From positions 1 to 64,000 of the forward strand of contig NZ_JADKPT010000007.1 of assembly GCF_015351595.1 (NCBI RefSeq): 64,000 nucleotides of DNA, given 5' to 3'. The position numbers and the translations under genes are program-made. Within the stretch, counting starts at the first letter, position 1; the number at the start of each line of letters is the position of its first letter. This DNA is from Flavobacterium sp. LC2016-12 (GTDB lineage: Bacteria; Bacteroidota; Bacteroidia; Flavobacteriales; Flavobacteriaceae). The notes beneath the pieces were generated by a model. It was not told the origin of the DNA, ran no database searches, and was given only the letters and a program-made list of their open reading frames with translations. Below, in pieces: positions 8,691 through 17,400 of this stretch.

Positions 8691-9785
8691 TCATGTAGAA
8701 ACTAAACTCTCCAAAAATTCCCTCCACTGCTCCATTATTTTTTTGACTGAATATTGTTTAGAAGTTTCTTTAGCATCCAAACCAAATTTCAATCTTACTT
8801 CTTCATTTTCAATTAAAAAAGAAAGTTTTTCAACATACATTTCAATATTATTATCCGGAATCAAGAAACCATTTTCTGCATTTGTAATGATCGCTCGTGG
8901 GCCAGTCGGGCAATCATAAGCTATACAAGGCAAACCACAAGCTAATGCTTCTAATAAAACCATAGGAAAACCTTCTGTTCTGGAAGTCATCGCACAAATA
9001 GAAGCTTTCAGATATTTCTTCTGAATATTTTTTACAAAATGCAGATAATTAATTCCCGATTCTATCTCTAATTTTAAAGCTTCTTGCTCTAAAGTATCGA
9101 CGTCATCTGTATAAATATCCAAAGTCCATTCCGGATATTTTTCGCCAATTTCCTTCCAAATCAACAAAAATCGATCTAAACCTTTTTCATAAGAATTTCG
9201 TGCAATTGCAATTACTTTTTTCTGTCTTAAATCAGCATTTTTTTTAGTTTTTATCCAGCACGGATTTGGAATTATAATGCCGTTTTCGACATTCCATTCT
9301 TTTAAATTTTCTTCTGAAAGAGCAACTATTTTGGTAAATTTTTGGACGCCAAAATCTTTGAATCGATATTTTATTTTCTGAAGTGATTTAGACACGAAAT
9401 TCGTCTTCTGAACTTCTTCTTCAACAAATTTAGAACCATGACATTCAAATACAATTGGAGTTTTTGTTTTGGCTATAAAAGGAAAAACAAATGCTTTTAA
9501 TCCATTATCGGCAACCAAAATAACATCTGGTTTTATTTGATTTATCTTTTGATTTATTTGTTTTTGAAAAGAATTGAAAAACTTAAAAACATTCCCTTTC
9601 AAAATCATATTATGAAAAGTAACATCGTAATCAAAATCATAAAAGGGTTGAATATCCTCTTCATTTTGAGACAAAATATGAATTTCATAACCAAAATGCT
9701 CCACAAAGTAATTGGCTTTAATAGCCAGAACTCTGGCGACTCCGCCAGCCGTTTTTATTTTTGGAACTATATAAAGCAGTCTCAT
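8691..9785 (-). CDS. Family 4 glycosyltransferase
   Basis: 364 residues, GT-B fold. The C-terminal nucleotide-sugar site is clear: RTEGFPMVLLEALACG (269-284) followed by GPRAIITNAENG (295-306), with the EX7E-type glutamates. The N terminus has the glycine-rich acceptor-side loop KTAGGVARVL. Likely a retaining cytoplasmic sugar transferase of the surface-glycan pathway. Its first codons overlap the stop of the fdtA-like gene by four bases (ATGA-type), so the two are translationally coupled. Confidence 0.88.
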   Translation of the reverse strand: MRLLYIVPKIKTAGGVARVLAIKANYFVEHFGYEIHILSQNEEDIQPFYDFDYDVTFHNMILKGNVFKFFNSFQKQINQKINQIKPDVILVADNGLKAFVFPFIAKTKTPIVFECHGSKFVEEEVQKTNFVSKSLQKIKYRFKDFGVQKFTKIVALSEENLKEWNVENGIIIPNPCWIKTKKNADLRQKKVIAIARNSYEKGLDRFLLIWKEIGEKYPEWTLDIYTDDVDTLEQEALKLEIESGINYLHFVKNIQKKYLKASICAMTSRTEGFPMVLLEALACGLPCIAYDCPTGPRAIITNAENGFLIPDNNIEMYVEKLSFLIENEEVRLKFGLDAKETSKQYSVKKIMEQWREFLESLVST

Positions 9786-10186
9786 TTTTTAGATTTCAAA
9801 AAAAGATCATAATCCCGAATATAATCGGTTTCTTCAAAAACATCAGAAGCCAAAACCAAACAAACAGCGCCGGAAGAGAAATTTTCCAGTTCCCTCCATA
9901 TTCCTTTTGGAAGATGCAAACCTATATTAGGCTTGTTCAGCAAATAGCTTTTTTTATTGGTTCCGTCGTTTAAAGTGACTTCGAAACTTCCACTTAAAGC
10001 GATTAAAACTTCATGCTGCTCAATATGCGAATGTCCGCCACGAAAAGCACTGCTCGGCACATCAAAAAGATAATAAACGCGTTTGAACTCAAACGGTAAT
10101 ATATCATTTTGAATAAAAGCCAAATTCCCGCTTAAGTCTTCTACTACCGGAATTTTTAACAACGCTATGTCCTGTATTGTCGTCAT
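9782..10186 (-). CDS. fdtA: FdtA/QdtA-type dTDP-keto-sugar isomerase (cupin)
   Basis: 134 residues, a single cupin domain of the WxcM/FdtA type. RGGHSHIEQHEVLIALSGS (49-67) holds the conserved histidines of the sugar 3,4-ketoisomerases, and the N terminus VEDLSGNLAFIQND is typical. These enzymes convert dTDP-4-keto-6-deoxyglucose to the 3-keto isomer, which an FdtB/QdtB aminotransferase then aminates. A DegT-family aminotransferase lies 5 kb away in the same cluster. Whether the product is the fuco or gluco form (Fuc3N or Qui3N) cannot be read by eye. Flanked tightly by two family 4 glycosyltransferases. Confidence 0.8.
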   Translation of the reverse strand: MTTIQDIALLKIPVVEDLSGNLAFIQNDILPFEFKRVYYLFDVPSSAFRGGHSHIEQHEVLIALSGSFEVTLNDGTNKKSYLLNKPNIGLHLPKGIWRELENFSSGAVCLVLASDVFEETDYIRDYDLFLKSKK

Positions 10187-10189
10187 ATT

Positions 10190-11287
10190 TTAATTGGCTT
10201 TGAGTAAATATAGCCATTCTTGTCCAATTTTATCCAGTAAAAAGGATTGAATACTTTCAAGTGTATTTTCTTTGCAATGTTCATATAAAACTTCATCTGA
10301 AACCAATAAATTCATTGCTTCTGTTAATTTTTCCCAATTCTGATTTTCGACCAAAATTCCATTTTCTAAATTTGAAATCATATCTCTTGGTCCAAAATCA
10401 CAATCGAAAGAAACAACCGGAGTTTTACAGGCCAAAGATTCCAAAATAACATTCGGAAACCCTTCATTTTTACTGCATAAAACTAAGAATTTAGCTTTAA
10501 CCATAAATTGAAAAGGATTGGTTTGATATCCTACAAGATGAACAAATTGTTCAATATCATTCTCAAATGCTCTTTTTCTGAGTTTTATGCCGTTTCCATC
10601 TCCCACAATAATCAGATGAATTTGCTTTTGTGGCAAATTAGATTTCGCATAACTTGAAATCAGTTTATCAAACTGTTTTATTTCGTTTTCATATTGCCCA
10701 ACTGCCACAATAAAATCGAATCTAATTTTGACATTTTCTTTTTGCTTTTCCAGAATTTCCTCTAAATAAACCGGATTATGAATCGTGGAGACATTTTGTA
10801 ATTGATGTTTATTTTCGATCAATGTTTTCATTTCATCCGTGATCGCTACGTTAGCTAAACAATGATTGTACATCAATCTCGTTAACCATGAATTATTCGG
10901 CATATAATGGTCGATCAAAAAACTATGAACGGTAAAAATGGTCTGTGTATTGTAAATAAACCTTGCTAAAATAAGTTCCTGAATCACTTTAGTTCGAAAA
11001 CGAAAATCGATAATAAAGTCAAATTCATTATTATTCAGATACGCTCGTAAGGCCCATAATCTTTTGATTTTATTGAATAATCCGTTGCTTTTGTTTTTGA
11101 GTAATCCGAGATTTACTAATTTTCCTGAGTAGGGAAAACTAACTTCATCCAAAACAATAATAATATCCACTTCAAAACCTTGTTTTTCAAAAAAAACAGA
11201 CAAATTCGCCATCACTTTATCGCTCCCGCCTCCGCTTAAGCGATATCCAATTAAAGCAATTTTCTTTTTTTTGTGAGACATTATCAT
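10190..11287 (-). CDS. Family 4 glycosyltransferase
   Basis: 365 residues, GT-B fold. Near the N terminus IALIGYRLSGGGSDKVMANL is the glycine-rich acceptor-side loop. The C-terminal donor site is CSKNEGFPNVILESLACKTP followed by GPRDMISNLENG. It resembles the other family 4 enzyme of this cluster in the DCxxGPRxxIxNxENG stretch. An inner ATG six bases in (MSHKKKK) is an equal candidate start. It stands three bases from the fdtA-like gene and is first of a three-gene minus-strand run. A TATATTTG -7 element lies 23-30 bases upstream. Confidence 0.88.
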   Translation of the reverse strand: MIMSHKKKKIALIGYRLSGGGSDKVMANLSVFFEKQGFEVDIIIVLDEVSFPYSGKLVNLGLLKNKSNGLFNKIKRLWALRAYLNNNEFDFIIDFRFRTKVIQELILARFIYNTQTIFTVHSFLIDHYMPNNSWLTRLMYNHCLANVAITDEMKTLIENKHQLQNVSTIHNPVYLEEILEKQKENVKIRFDFIVAVGQYENEIKQFDKLISSYAKSNLPQKQIHLIIVGDGNGIKLRKRAFENDIEQFVHLVGYQTNPFQFMVKAKFLVLCSKNEGFPNVILESLACKTPVVSFDCDFGPRDMISNLENGILVENQNWEKLTEAMNLLVSDEVLYEHCKENTLESIQSFLLDKIGQEWLYLLKAN

Positions 11288-11309
11288 TCGTGATTTCTTA
11301 TTTTCGTAT

Positions 11310-11317
11310 CAAATATA
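11310..11317 (-). promoter_or_regulatory. -7 element of the GT4-fdtA-GT4 run
   Basis: TATATTTG on the minus strand, an exact match to TAnnTTTG; no good TTG at -33. Placed in the 60-base divergent gap. Confidence 0.4.
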
Positions 11318-11347
11318 TAACTCTTTAATCTCAAGATAAAAATAACA

Positions 11348-11740
11348 ATGAGAAATAGTTCTTATCAAGAAATATTGATTAAATATGGAAATGAATTAGA
11401 CTCTTACAGAAATGAGAGAGAATATTTGTTATCTAAATATAAACATTCAATAATTTTAGAAGGGGAATTTACAGAATTAGAAAATTTAGAAAAATGGGCT
11501 AAAAAAAACCTAAATATTGAGACATTGGAATCAATTTACTTCAATAAAACAGATTATAATTATTGTTTCGCTGAATATTTTTTTTCCACTGAAAGCGAAG
11601 CTTTAAAAATGCAAGATGTGATTCCTAAAATTTTTTCCACTTATGCTAATGTGTATTCCTCACCAAGAATATTCAGAACTAATGGCAATGGAGAATCTAT
11701 AGAATATAAATCCAATATGCTAAACGTAATTATTTTATAA
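11348..11740 (+). CDS. Orphan protein of unknown function
   Basis: 130 residues, not recognised. Mostly charged and aromatic, with no signal peptide and no membrane segment; predicted soluble alpha/beta. It is very A/T-rich and runs against the direction of the polysaccharide genes on both sides. It is followed directly by a region with several inverted repeats (11765-11891), an arrangement like a gene cassette. A small acquired gene, such as an immunity or stress protein, is possible but nothing in the sequence proves it. Confidence 0.6.
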   Translation: MRNSSYQEILIKYGNELDSYRNEREYLLSKYKHSIILEGEFTELENLEKWAKKNLNIETLESIYFNKTDYNYCFAEYFFSTESEALKMQDVIPKIFSTYANVYSSPRIFRTNGNGESIEYKSNMLNVIIL

Positions 11741-11764
11741 AATTAATTAATAAATATCCTGCCA

Positions 11765-11891
11765 CTAACAGCTACTCAACAGATTTGGGTAATCAACTTA
11801 ATCGAAGTTGATTTTGAATTTGGCATGATTTGGCAAATTCAGATAATGGGCTTAATTTAGTCCCAAACCTGCTTATAATATCAGAAAGTTA
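11765..11891. repeat. Multi-hairpin region, attC-like in outline
   Basis: Begins 24 bases after the orphan stop. Arms seen: TAAC (11766-11769) with GTTA (11888-11891); TTTGGG (11784-11789) with CCCAAA (11862-11867); and two inner hairpins, AATCAACTT/AAGTTGATT (11791-11799, 11805-11813) and GAATTTG/CAAATTC (11816-11822, 11834-11840). The next gene starts 8 bases later. The outline matches an integron attC site, but the terminal core sites do not fit the consensus fully. Confidence 0.4.
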
Positions 11892-11898
11892 AAACAAT

Positions 11899-12798
11899 AT
11901 GCAACATAAATCATTAGTGACCATTATTTGCTTGTGTTACAATCAGGAAAAGTATGTTGTGAAGAGTTTATTTTCGGCAATACATCAGGATTATCCTTTT
12001 ATTGAAGTGATTGTTGTAGATGATTTTAGCACCGATAATTCTAAAGAAGTAATTCAAAAATGGCTTATTGATTATCCTGAAATTCAGTTTATCGCCAATG
12101 AAACCAATTTAGGAAGTACAAAATCCTTCAATAAGGCATTAAAATTAGCAAAAGGTGAATATATTATTGATTTGGCTTGCGACGATATTTTACTTCCAAA
12201 GTGCGTTTCCTTACAGCTAAAAGCGTTTGAGGTAAGTCTGTTTAAAAACTTAGGCGTTGTTTATGGAAATGCCAAATTAATTAACGAAAAAGGTGATTTC
12301 TATTTTTATTATTTCCCTGTTGATTCCCATAAAAAAACAATCGAAAAAAGAGCAACCGGAGATATTTATTTGAGTGTTATTACTGGCGGAAATAGTATTT
12401 GCTCTGTTTCATCCATGGTTAAAAAATCAGTTTTTGACGCTTTAAATGGTTACGACGAGAATCTAGCTTATGAAGATTTAGATCTTTGGATTCGCGCTTC
12501 CAGAGTTTATGATTTTGATTATATTGATGAAGTATTAATTAAAAAAAGAATTTCTACGACTTCTTTCGGAACTCATTTTTTCATTAAAAATGATGCGAGA
12601 TCTAAGAAAATAAATTATTCGACCTATTTAATAATTCAGAAAGCAATTCGATTAAATCAATCTAAAATTGAACATAGAGCGATCCTGAAAAGAATGCATT
12701 TTGAAATGATTTTGGCTTTTAAAACAAGAGATTATAAATTATTATTGAAGTATTTATCGCTCGAGGTCCAACAACGTGTCAGAATAATTTTTGGATAA
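11899..12798 (+). CDS. Family 2 glycosyltransferase
   Basis: 299 residues, GT-A fold: LVTIICLCYNQEKYV start, VVDDFSTDN (39-47), ETNLGSTKSFN and the ACDDILLP metal-binding motif (93-100), then YEDLDLWIRA carrying the likely catalytic acid. No membrane segment. Belongs to the surface-glycan cluster by function, but is transcribed opposite to the neighbouring biosynthetic genes and follows the orphan gene and its hairpin region. It converges on the acyltransferase gene across a palindromic element. Confidence 0.85.
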   Translation: MQHKSLVTIICLCYNQEKYVVKSLFSAIHQDYPFIEVIVVDDFSTDNSKEVIQKWLIDYPEIQFIANETNLGSTKSFNKALKLAKGEYIIDLACDDILLPKCVSLQLKAFEVSLFKNLGVVYGNAKLINEKGDFYFYYFPVDSHKKTIEKRATGDIYLSVITGGNSICSVSSMVKKSVFDALNGYDENLAYEDLDLWIRASRVYDFDYIDEVLIKKRISTTSFGTHFFIKNDARSKKINYSTYLIIQKAIRLNQSKIEHRAILKRMHFEMILAFKTRDYKLLLKYLSLEVQQRVRIIFG

Positions 12799-12820
12799 TA
12801 ATTAAGTTCTATCAAAATAA

Positions 12821-12933
12821 AAAATCCGTTTTTATCCGCGTTTTTACGAAGTAAATCCGTTTTATCCGCGTTGCATAAAGAACGCGGATAAAACGGATTC
12901 GCTAAAGCGAAGACGCTGATAAAAACGGGTTTT
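12821..12933. repeat. Nested double palindrome, ATCCGCG type
   Basis: Inner perfect 19-base arms AATCCGTTTTATCCGCGTT (12854-12872) and its inverse (12881-12899) around an 8-base loop. Outer arms 12821-12841 and 12913-12933 pair with two mismatches. The half-word ATCCG(C) is repeated in each arm. It sits between two convergent genes, so it could end transcription from both sides. Confidence 0.8.
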
Positions 12934-12941
12934 CTTATTTA

Positions 12942-13688
12942 TTAAACCATCAAGAAATCATCTAATTGTTGTTTTTCGCCTTCCCAATCTCTAGAAATAT
13001 TATTTCTTATTAATTTTGCAGAAATTCCTCCAATCAAAATATTTTCTCCTAAACTTTTATAATCTTTTGTACACAAACTATTCGATGCAATGGTACAGAA
13101 ATTTGGTGTTTGCGTTCCTTTCATAATTGAAACCCTGTTGCTTCCGAAGTTATAATTCCCAATAAAAATAGGCGCTGATTTTTGCAATTTTTCGCCTGTT
13201 TGAGTATCAATTAAATCATGGAAATTGGTATCTATAATTTGAGCTTCAGAACCAAATCTTGCATAATCTCCGAGAATAATTTTTTCGGTGCAAATTATTT
13301 TTCCGCCTGATGCTATTGAGGCCATATTTCCTAATTCGCAAGAAGCATTTTCTCCCACAAAAACAAAACAGTCTTTTCCAAATTGAAACTTTCCTTTGAA
13401 AGTCAGTTTTCCCAAAATGAAGATTTCAGCAATACCTTTGTGAGCCGAATTAAGTTCATAAGGCTGTCCAAAACCAATCATTCCTTTTTGAATATTTCCT
13501 TCAATCTGGATTTCTCCTTTTATAGAAGTAAATTTCACTCTTCCATAAAAGAAAACCGGAAGTTTTTTAGCGGTTTCAAAAGGGAATTTTTTAAAATTAA
13601 AGTACAGTGTTTTGATCCAGTTTACTTTGCAGTAAAACCGGCATTTATGATAAAACGAGCGGCATTTTCTATAGCTTTTCTCAATCAT
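12942..13688 (-). CDS. Hexapeptide-repeat acyltransferase
   Basis: 248 residues. A basic N-terminal segment (about 1-60) precedes a left-handed beta-helix made of imperfect hexapeptides, for example GNMASIASGGKIICTEKIIL and GDYARFGSEAQIIDTN, followed by FHDLID and the helix-capping NRVSIMKGTQTPNF. Such enzymes add acetyl or other acyl groups to sugars. I use the inner ATG because it gives an 8-base overlap with the flippase stop; a start 24 bases further up is possible. Within the polysaccharide cluster it may acylate the amino sugar, as FdtC does, but the length and N-terminal segment leave that open. Confidence 0.8.
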   Translation of the reverse strand: MIEKSYRKCRSFYHKCRFYCKVNWIKTLYFNFKKFPFETAKKLPVFFYGRVKFTSIKGEIQIEGNIQKGMIGFGQPYELNSAHKGIAEIFILGKLTFKGKFQFGKDCFVFVGENASCELGNMASIASGGKIICTEKIILGDYARFGSEAQIIDTNFHDLIDTQTGEKLQKSAPIFIGNYNFGSNRVSIMKGTQTPNFCTIASNSLCTKDYKSLGENILIGGISAKLIRNNISRDWEGEKQQLDDFLMV

Positions 13689-15177
13689 TTTTATCTTTTT
13701 TTCGCTGAACAAATGACGTAAATATTTCGTTTATATTCATCTTTTTATTCAATTGATAAAAACTGAAAACAAACGAAATTAAAATCATCAAAGTCATTAA
13801 GCTATATTTTAAAACTGGAATTTCGATATATCGAAGCAAAAATGTGCTAATACAAATTGCAAAACAAATGAAATAAGCTTTGTAAAAATCAGGATTAAAA
13901 TAGAAATTGTAACGTTTTTTGGTAATGATTTTTAATCCAATAAAGTGGAATAAAAAATAGAGGCAGAAACTAAATCCTAAACCTTCCAAACCGTAAAAAT
14001 AATAGCCTAAAATATTCATTACTAACGATAGAATATTAAAACCTATAGCTGTCTTAATAAACATTTTCGAATCTCCTTTTGCAATCAAAATAAATCCCAT
14101 CGCCCAGGAAACCGCACGAAACAACATTCCTAAAATACCAAAACAAACCATCGGAATAATAGCATTGAAATTTGCACTGTAAATGACAGGAATTATAATT
14201 GAGACAAAAGTCAAAAACAAAACAATGATTGGTGTGATAATAATAATTGAAATGAATGCTTGCTGAATTACACTTTCTCTAACTTTTGCATTATCAAAGT
14301 TAATAGATGCAAGTTTCGGAAAGTAATCGGTACTCATAACGATAAAAATTATTCCGACATAAGAGTTTAGCAAAGTAAAACCGGCGTTATAAAATCCGAC
14401 TTGTTCTAAACCACCGTTTTTCCCAATATAAATCTGAACCAAATAAGTTGACAAAAGTGTCAAAACACTACTTATCGTCAGCATAAAGCCCAATTTCACA
14501 ATTGCTTTTCCTTCTGATAAAAGTCCCCGATTAGAAACGATTTCTTTTTCAGTTTTGATTTTATTCGAATAATAAAAAGAGAAAATTAAAGCTGATAATG
14601 AAGCAATTATTATGGTTGGAATTATGGCATCAACTCTTAAAAAGTAATACAGCGGAATCGAAAAAAGTAAGCCAAATAAATTGCCATATAAATTGGCTTT
14701 GGCCAACAATTTCATCTGTCGCAAACCTTGCAAAACGGCTAATTGACCTGACGATAATTGCTTAAATAAAACGGTTATTGCAATGAATACAAAGGAATAA
14801 GTCTGATCCGAATCTCCAAAAGTAATGATGCTCAATGCTTTTGAAAAAAGAATCGTCAGCAACATTCCGAAAATACCAGTAAAAAAAACAATTCTTTTTA
14901 CGATTTGAATAGTCTTTGAAACGGTTTTTAAATCGTTATTTTTATAATCTTCCGAGATATTTTTTACAGCGCTAGTTTCGATTCCGAATCCTGAAATGCT
15001 ACTTATGACACTCAAAGTTGAATTCAGCAAAGCGATAATTCCCATTCCCGCCGGGCCGATAAAAACCGCAATTAATTTGGTTCGGATAATTGAAATTAAA
15101 ATACTAAAAAACTGAACACCTCCAAAAAGTGAAGTCGTTTTTAGAATTTGCTGATATGAAGATTTGCTATCAGACAC
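13681..15177 (-). CDS. Wzx-type polysaccharide flippase
   Basis: 498 residues with about 14 hydrophobic segments spread over the length, typical of the MATE-like polysaccharide transporter family. The start region SYQQILKTTSLFGGVQFFSILISIIRTK is close to the usual beginning of O-antigen flippases. It would carry lipid-linked sugar repeat units across the inner membrane. Its start lies 3 bases after the aminotransferase stop and its end overlaps the acyltransferase start, so these are one operon. No Wzy-type polymerase is present in the window. Confidence 0.87.
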   Translation of the reverse strand: MSDSKSSYQQILKTTSLFGGVQFFSILISIIRTKLIAVFIGPAGMGIIALLNSTLSVISSISGFGIETSAVKNISEDYKNNDLKTVSKTIQIVKRIVFFTGIFGMLLTILFSKALSIITFGDSDQTYSFVFIAITVLFKQLSSGQLAVLQGLRQMKLLAKANLYGNLFGLLFSIPLYYFLRVDAIIPTIIIASLSALIFSFYYSNKIKTEKEIVSNRGLLSEGKAIVKLGFMLTISSVLTLLSTYLVQIYIGKNGGLEQVGFYNAGFTLLNSYVGIIFIVMSTDYFPKLASINFDNAKVRESVIQQAFISIIIITPIIVLFLTFVSIIIPVIYSANFNAIIPMVCFGILGMLFRAVSWAMGFILIAKGDSKMFIKTAIGFNILSLVMNILGYYFYGLEGLGFSFCLYFLFHFIGLKIITKKRYNFYFNPDFYKAYFICFAICISTFLLRYIEIPVLKYSLMTLMILISFVFSFYQLNKKMNINEIFTSFVQRKKDKND

Positions 15178-15180
15178 TAA

Positions 15181-16299
15181 TTAGTATTGATTTAAAATTT
15201 CAATAATAAAATCAACTTCAGCGTCAGTTAAAACTGGACTCATTGGTAGACTCAAAACCTCATTATGAATTTTCTCTGTGATGGGAAATGACAAATTATT
15301 CCATTCCTGCAATGCTTTTTGTTTGTGTGGCGGAACTGGATAATGAATTACGATTTGAATATTATTCTGAAACAAATATTCCTGTAAACCTTCCCTGTTT
15401 TCAGTTCTTATGACAAACAAATGAAACACATGATTATTGGATAAATCCCAAAACGGAAGGGTTATTTTATCGTTTTTGATTTCAGCTAAATAACGTTTTG
15501 CAATCGCACGACGTTTATTATTATCATCATCTAAATTCGGTAATTTTAAATTTAAAAATGAAGCCTGAAGCTCATCTAAACGAGAATTTAGGCCAATATA
15601 TTCGTTGTAATACTTCTGTTCAGATCCATAGTTTCGAAGTGAGAAAAGTACTTTCGCGAGTTCTGAATCGTTTGTCGTGATCGCTCCACCGTCGCCCAAA
15701 CATCCTAGATTTTTCCCTGGATAAAAGCTATGCGCCTGCGCTGATTTTAAATTGCCGTCAAGTTTGGAATTTGGTACTTCTTTTTTGGAATTTGCGACAG
15801 CACCATGTGACTGCGCTGAATCTTCAACAACAATTAAATTATTTTCAATTGCAATTTCGTTTATTTGATCCATTTCAGCTAATTGTCCGTATAAATGAAC
15901 AGCTAAAATGGCTTTTGTTTTTGTTGTGATTTTCTCCTGAATCAAATCGGGATTGATGTTGTAGGTTTCTAATTTTGGCTCGACTAAAACCGGAATTAAA
16001 TCGGCTTGTAAAATAGCCAAGATACTGGCAATATAAGTGTTTGCCGGAACTATAACTTCGTCGCCTTTCTGGAGTTTTCCCAACTGAATGTAGCCTTTAA
16101 AAATTAAAACTAAAGCATCAAATCCATTCCCTACTCCAATACAATATTTCGTTTGGTTATATTCGGCGAAAGCCTTTTCAAACGTCTCCAATTCTTTTCC
16201 TAAAATATACCAACCATTATCTAAAACCAGTTTCAGTTTTTCCTGAAAAGCAGTTTCATAGGGTTCGTTTATTCTTTTTAGATCCAGAAATGGTATCAT
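15181..16299 (-). CDS. DegT/DnrJ/EryC1-family sugar aminotransferase
   Basis: 372 residues, a PLP-dependent aminotransferase. The PLP lysine is K196 in [16 protein letters not shown]; the pyridine-ring aspartate is D160 in [26 protein letters not shown] is the classic start. These enzymes aminate keto-deoxy sugar nucleotides. With the FdtA-type isomerase in the same cluster the likely product is a dTDP-3-amino-3,6-dideoxyhexose (FdtB/QdtB role); this pairing is inference. The gene overlaps the upstream GNAT-like gene by four bases. The rmlA and rmlB genes that would supply the substrate are not in the window. Confidence 0.87.
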   Translation of the reverse strand: MIPFLDLKRINEPYETAFQEKLKLVLDNGWYILGKELETFEKAFAEYNQTKYCIGVGNGFDALVLIFKGYIQLGKLQKGDEVIVPANTYIASILAILQADLIPVLVEPKLETYNINPDLIQEKITTKTKAILAVHLYGQLAEMDQINEIAIENNLIVVEDSAQSHGAVANSKKEVPNSKLDGNLKSAQAHSFYPGKNLGCLGDGGAITTNDSELAKVLFSLRNYGSEQKYYNEYIGLNSRLDELQASFLNLKLPNLDDDNNKRRAIAKRYLAEIKNDKITLPFWDLSNNHVFHLFVIRTENREGLQEYLFQNNIQIVIHYPVPPHKQKALQEWNNLSFPITEKIHNEVLSLPMSPVLTDAEVDFIIEILNQY

Positions 16300-17252
16300 T
16301 TAATAGCGATTTTATAAAAATCCTGATTGTAAACAGCACAACCCAATTCTTCTTTTTGTTGCAAAAGCCCAGAATGGTACCCTTTTTCATCCTCAGAATT
16401 TACAATTCCCATGTCAAAAAACTTTTTGCCTTTGCGTTTGTATTTATGCATCAAATTAATGAATAAAAAGTCTAGTGCTCTTACTTCCTCGCCTTTTTCA
16501 GAAGTGGCGCCGTATTGCGATTTGACTACATTCTCCGTTTCAAAAATAGTTATTCCGGCGATAATTTCATCATTCTGATAAACGGAATACTGCCTAATCT
16601 TTTCAGGGAATTTTTGTTTAAGTGAAGTTATTTCTTCTTTACTGTGAACAGGTTTTGCGTTGAATTTCTCCAATAATCTTGGCTCCAGAATCGTTTCCCA
16701 AAAAGGTTCAAAATCCTTTTCTTCTATAATATCCAAATCAAGGTTCTCAATCCTTCTAAAATGCTTCATTTTGCTTTTAGAAATATGCAAAGGCAATTGT
16801 AGATTTACAGCCAAATTCATTTCTTTTCGTTCTGGCAAAGCACCTCTTTGATGCAAAAAGAAATCAATTTCCTGATTTCCCTTCGAAAAATAAAAACCAG
16901 GAATGGGTTTATAATGAAAAGCTTCAATTGAATTTTCTTTAAAAAAAGATAAAATTTCATCTAAAATTGACTCGACTTTTTCTGCCTTCAATTTAGACGA
17001 AAACAATAAACCTCCATAAGTTAATCCCTGATGAGAGTGCACCGATTTTCCTTTTATATTGGCGGGCAAAACTGCCTTTAGTTTTTCATTTTCAAAAACC
17101 AAAAGCGAAAAATCTTCAAAACGATCCTGGTGATACTCCATAAAATCACGATGAAACAAAAACGTAGCATTTTTGGCCAGAGCAACAAAATCATTCCAGA
17201 TGGCATAATCGTTTTGATCGTATTTTTTTATAAAGAATTCACTCATTTTCAA
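16296..17252 (-). CDS. FemAB/GNAT-like acyltransferase
   Basis: 318 residues. Two GNAT-like halves in the FemAB manner: an N-terminal part ([18 protein letters not shown], then [16 protein letters not shown]) and a C-terminal part with [18 protein letters not shown] and [13 protein letters not shown]. No membrane segment. Relatives transfer acyl or aminoacyl groups to sugar or peptide precursors; here it is the first gene of a four-gene operon with the aminotransferase, flippase and hexapeptide acyltransferase, so it may N-acylate the amino sugar. An ATG two codons in is an equal start candidate. Confidence 0.75.
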   Translation of the reverse strand: MKMSEFFIKKYDQNDYAIWNDFVALAKNATFLFHRDFMEYHQDRFEDFSLLVFENEKLKAVLPANIKGKSVHSHQGLTYGGLLFSSKLKAEKVESILDEILSFFKENSIEAFHYKPIPGFYFSKGNQEIDFFLHQRGALPERKEMNLAVNLQLPLHISKSKMKHFRRIENLDLDIIEEKDFEPFWETILEPRLLEKFNAKPVHSKEEITSLKQKFPEKIRQYSVYQNDEIIAGITIFETENVVKSQYGATSEKGEEVRALDFLFINLMHKYKRKGKKFFDMGIVNSEDEKGYHSGLLQQKEELGCAVYNQDFYKIAIK

Positions 17253-17283
17253 ATCCGGTTAATTATTTCTTCAAGTGAAAAAA

Positions 17284-17371
17284 TAACCACGACCCGAGCG
17301 ATAGCGAACAGGCGAAGCAATTCAAGAATTATCATTAACAAAAAACAATAAAATTCGTGAATTCGTGGCTA
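17284..17371. repeat. Degenerate GCCACGAA palindrome with insert
   Basis: Right arm AATTCGTGAATTCGTGGCT (to 17370) matches the GCCACGAATTCACGAAT family. The left arm AACCACGA...ATTCAAGAATT is split by a 27-base insert (17293-17319) that recurs at 52399-52424. Lies just past the stop of the TRIC-type gene. Confidence 0.6.
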
Positions 17372-17400
17372 AAAATCTTCAATTATTATTTTATAAAATC

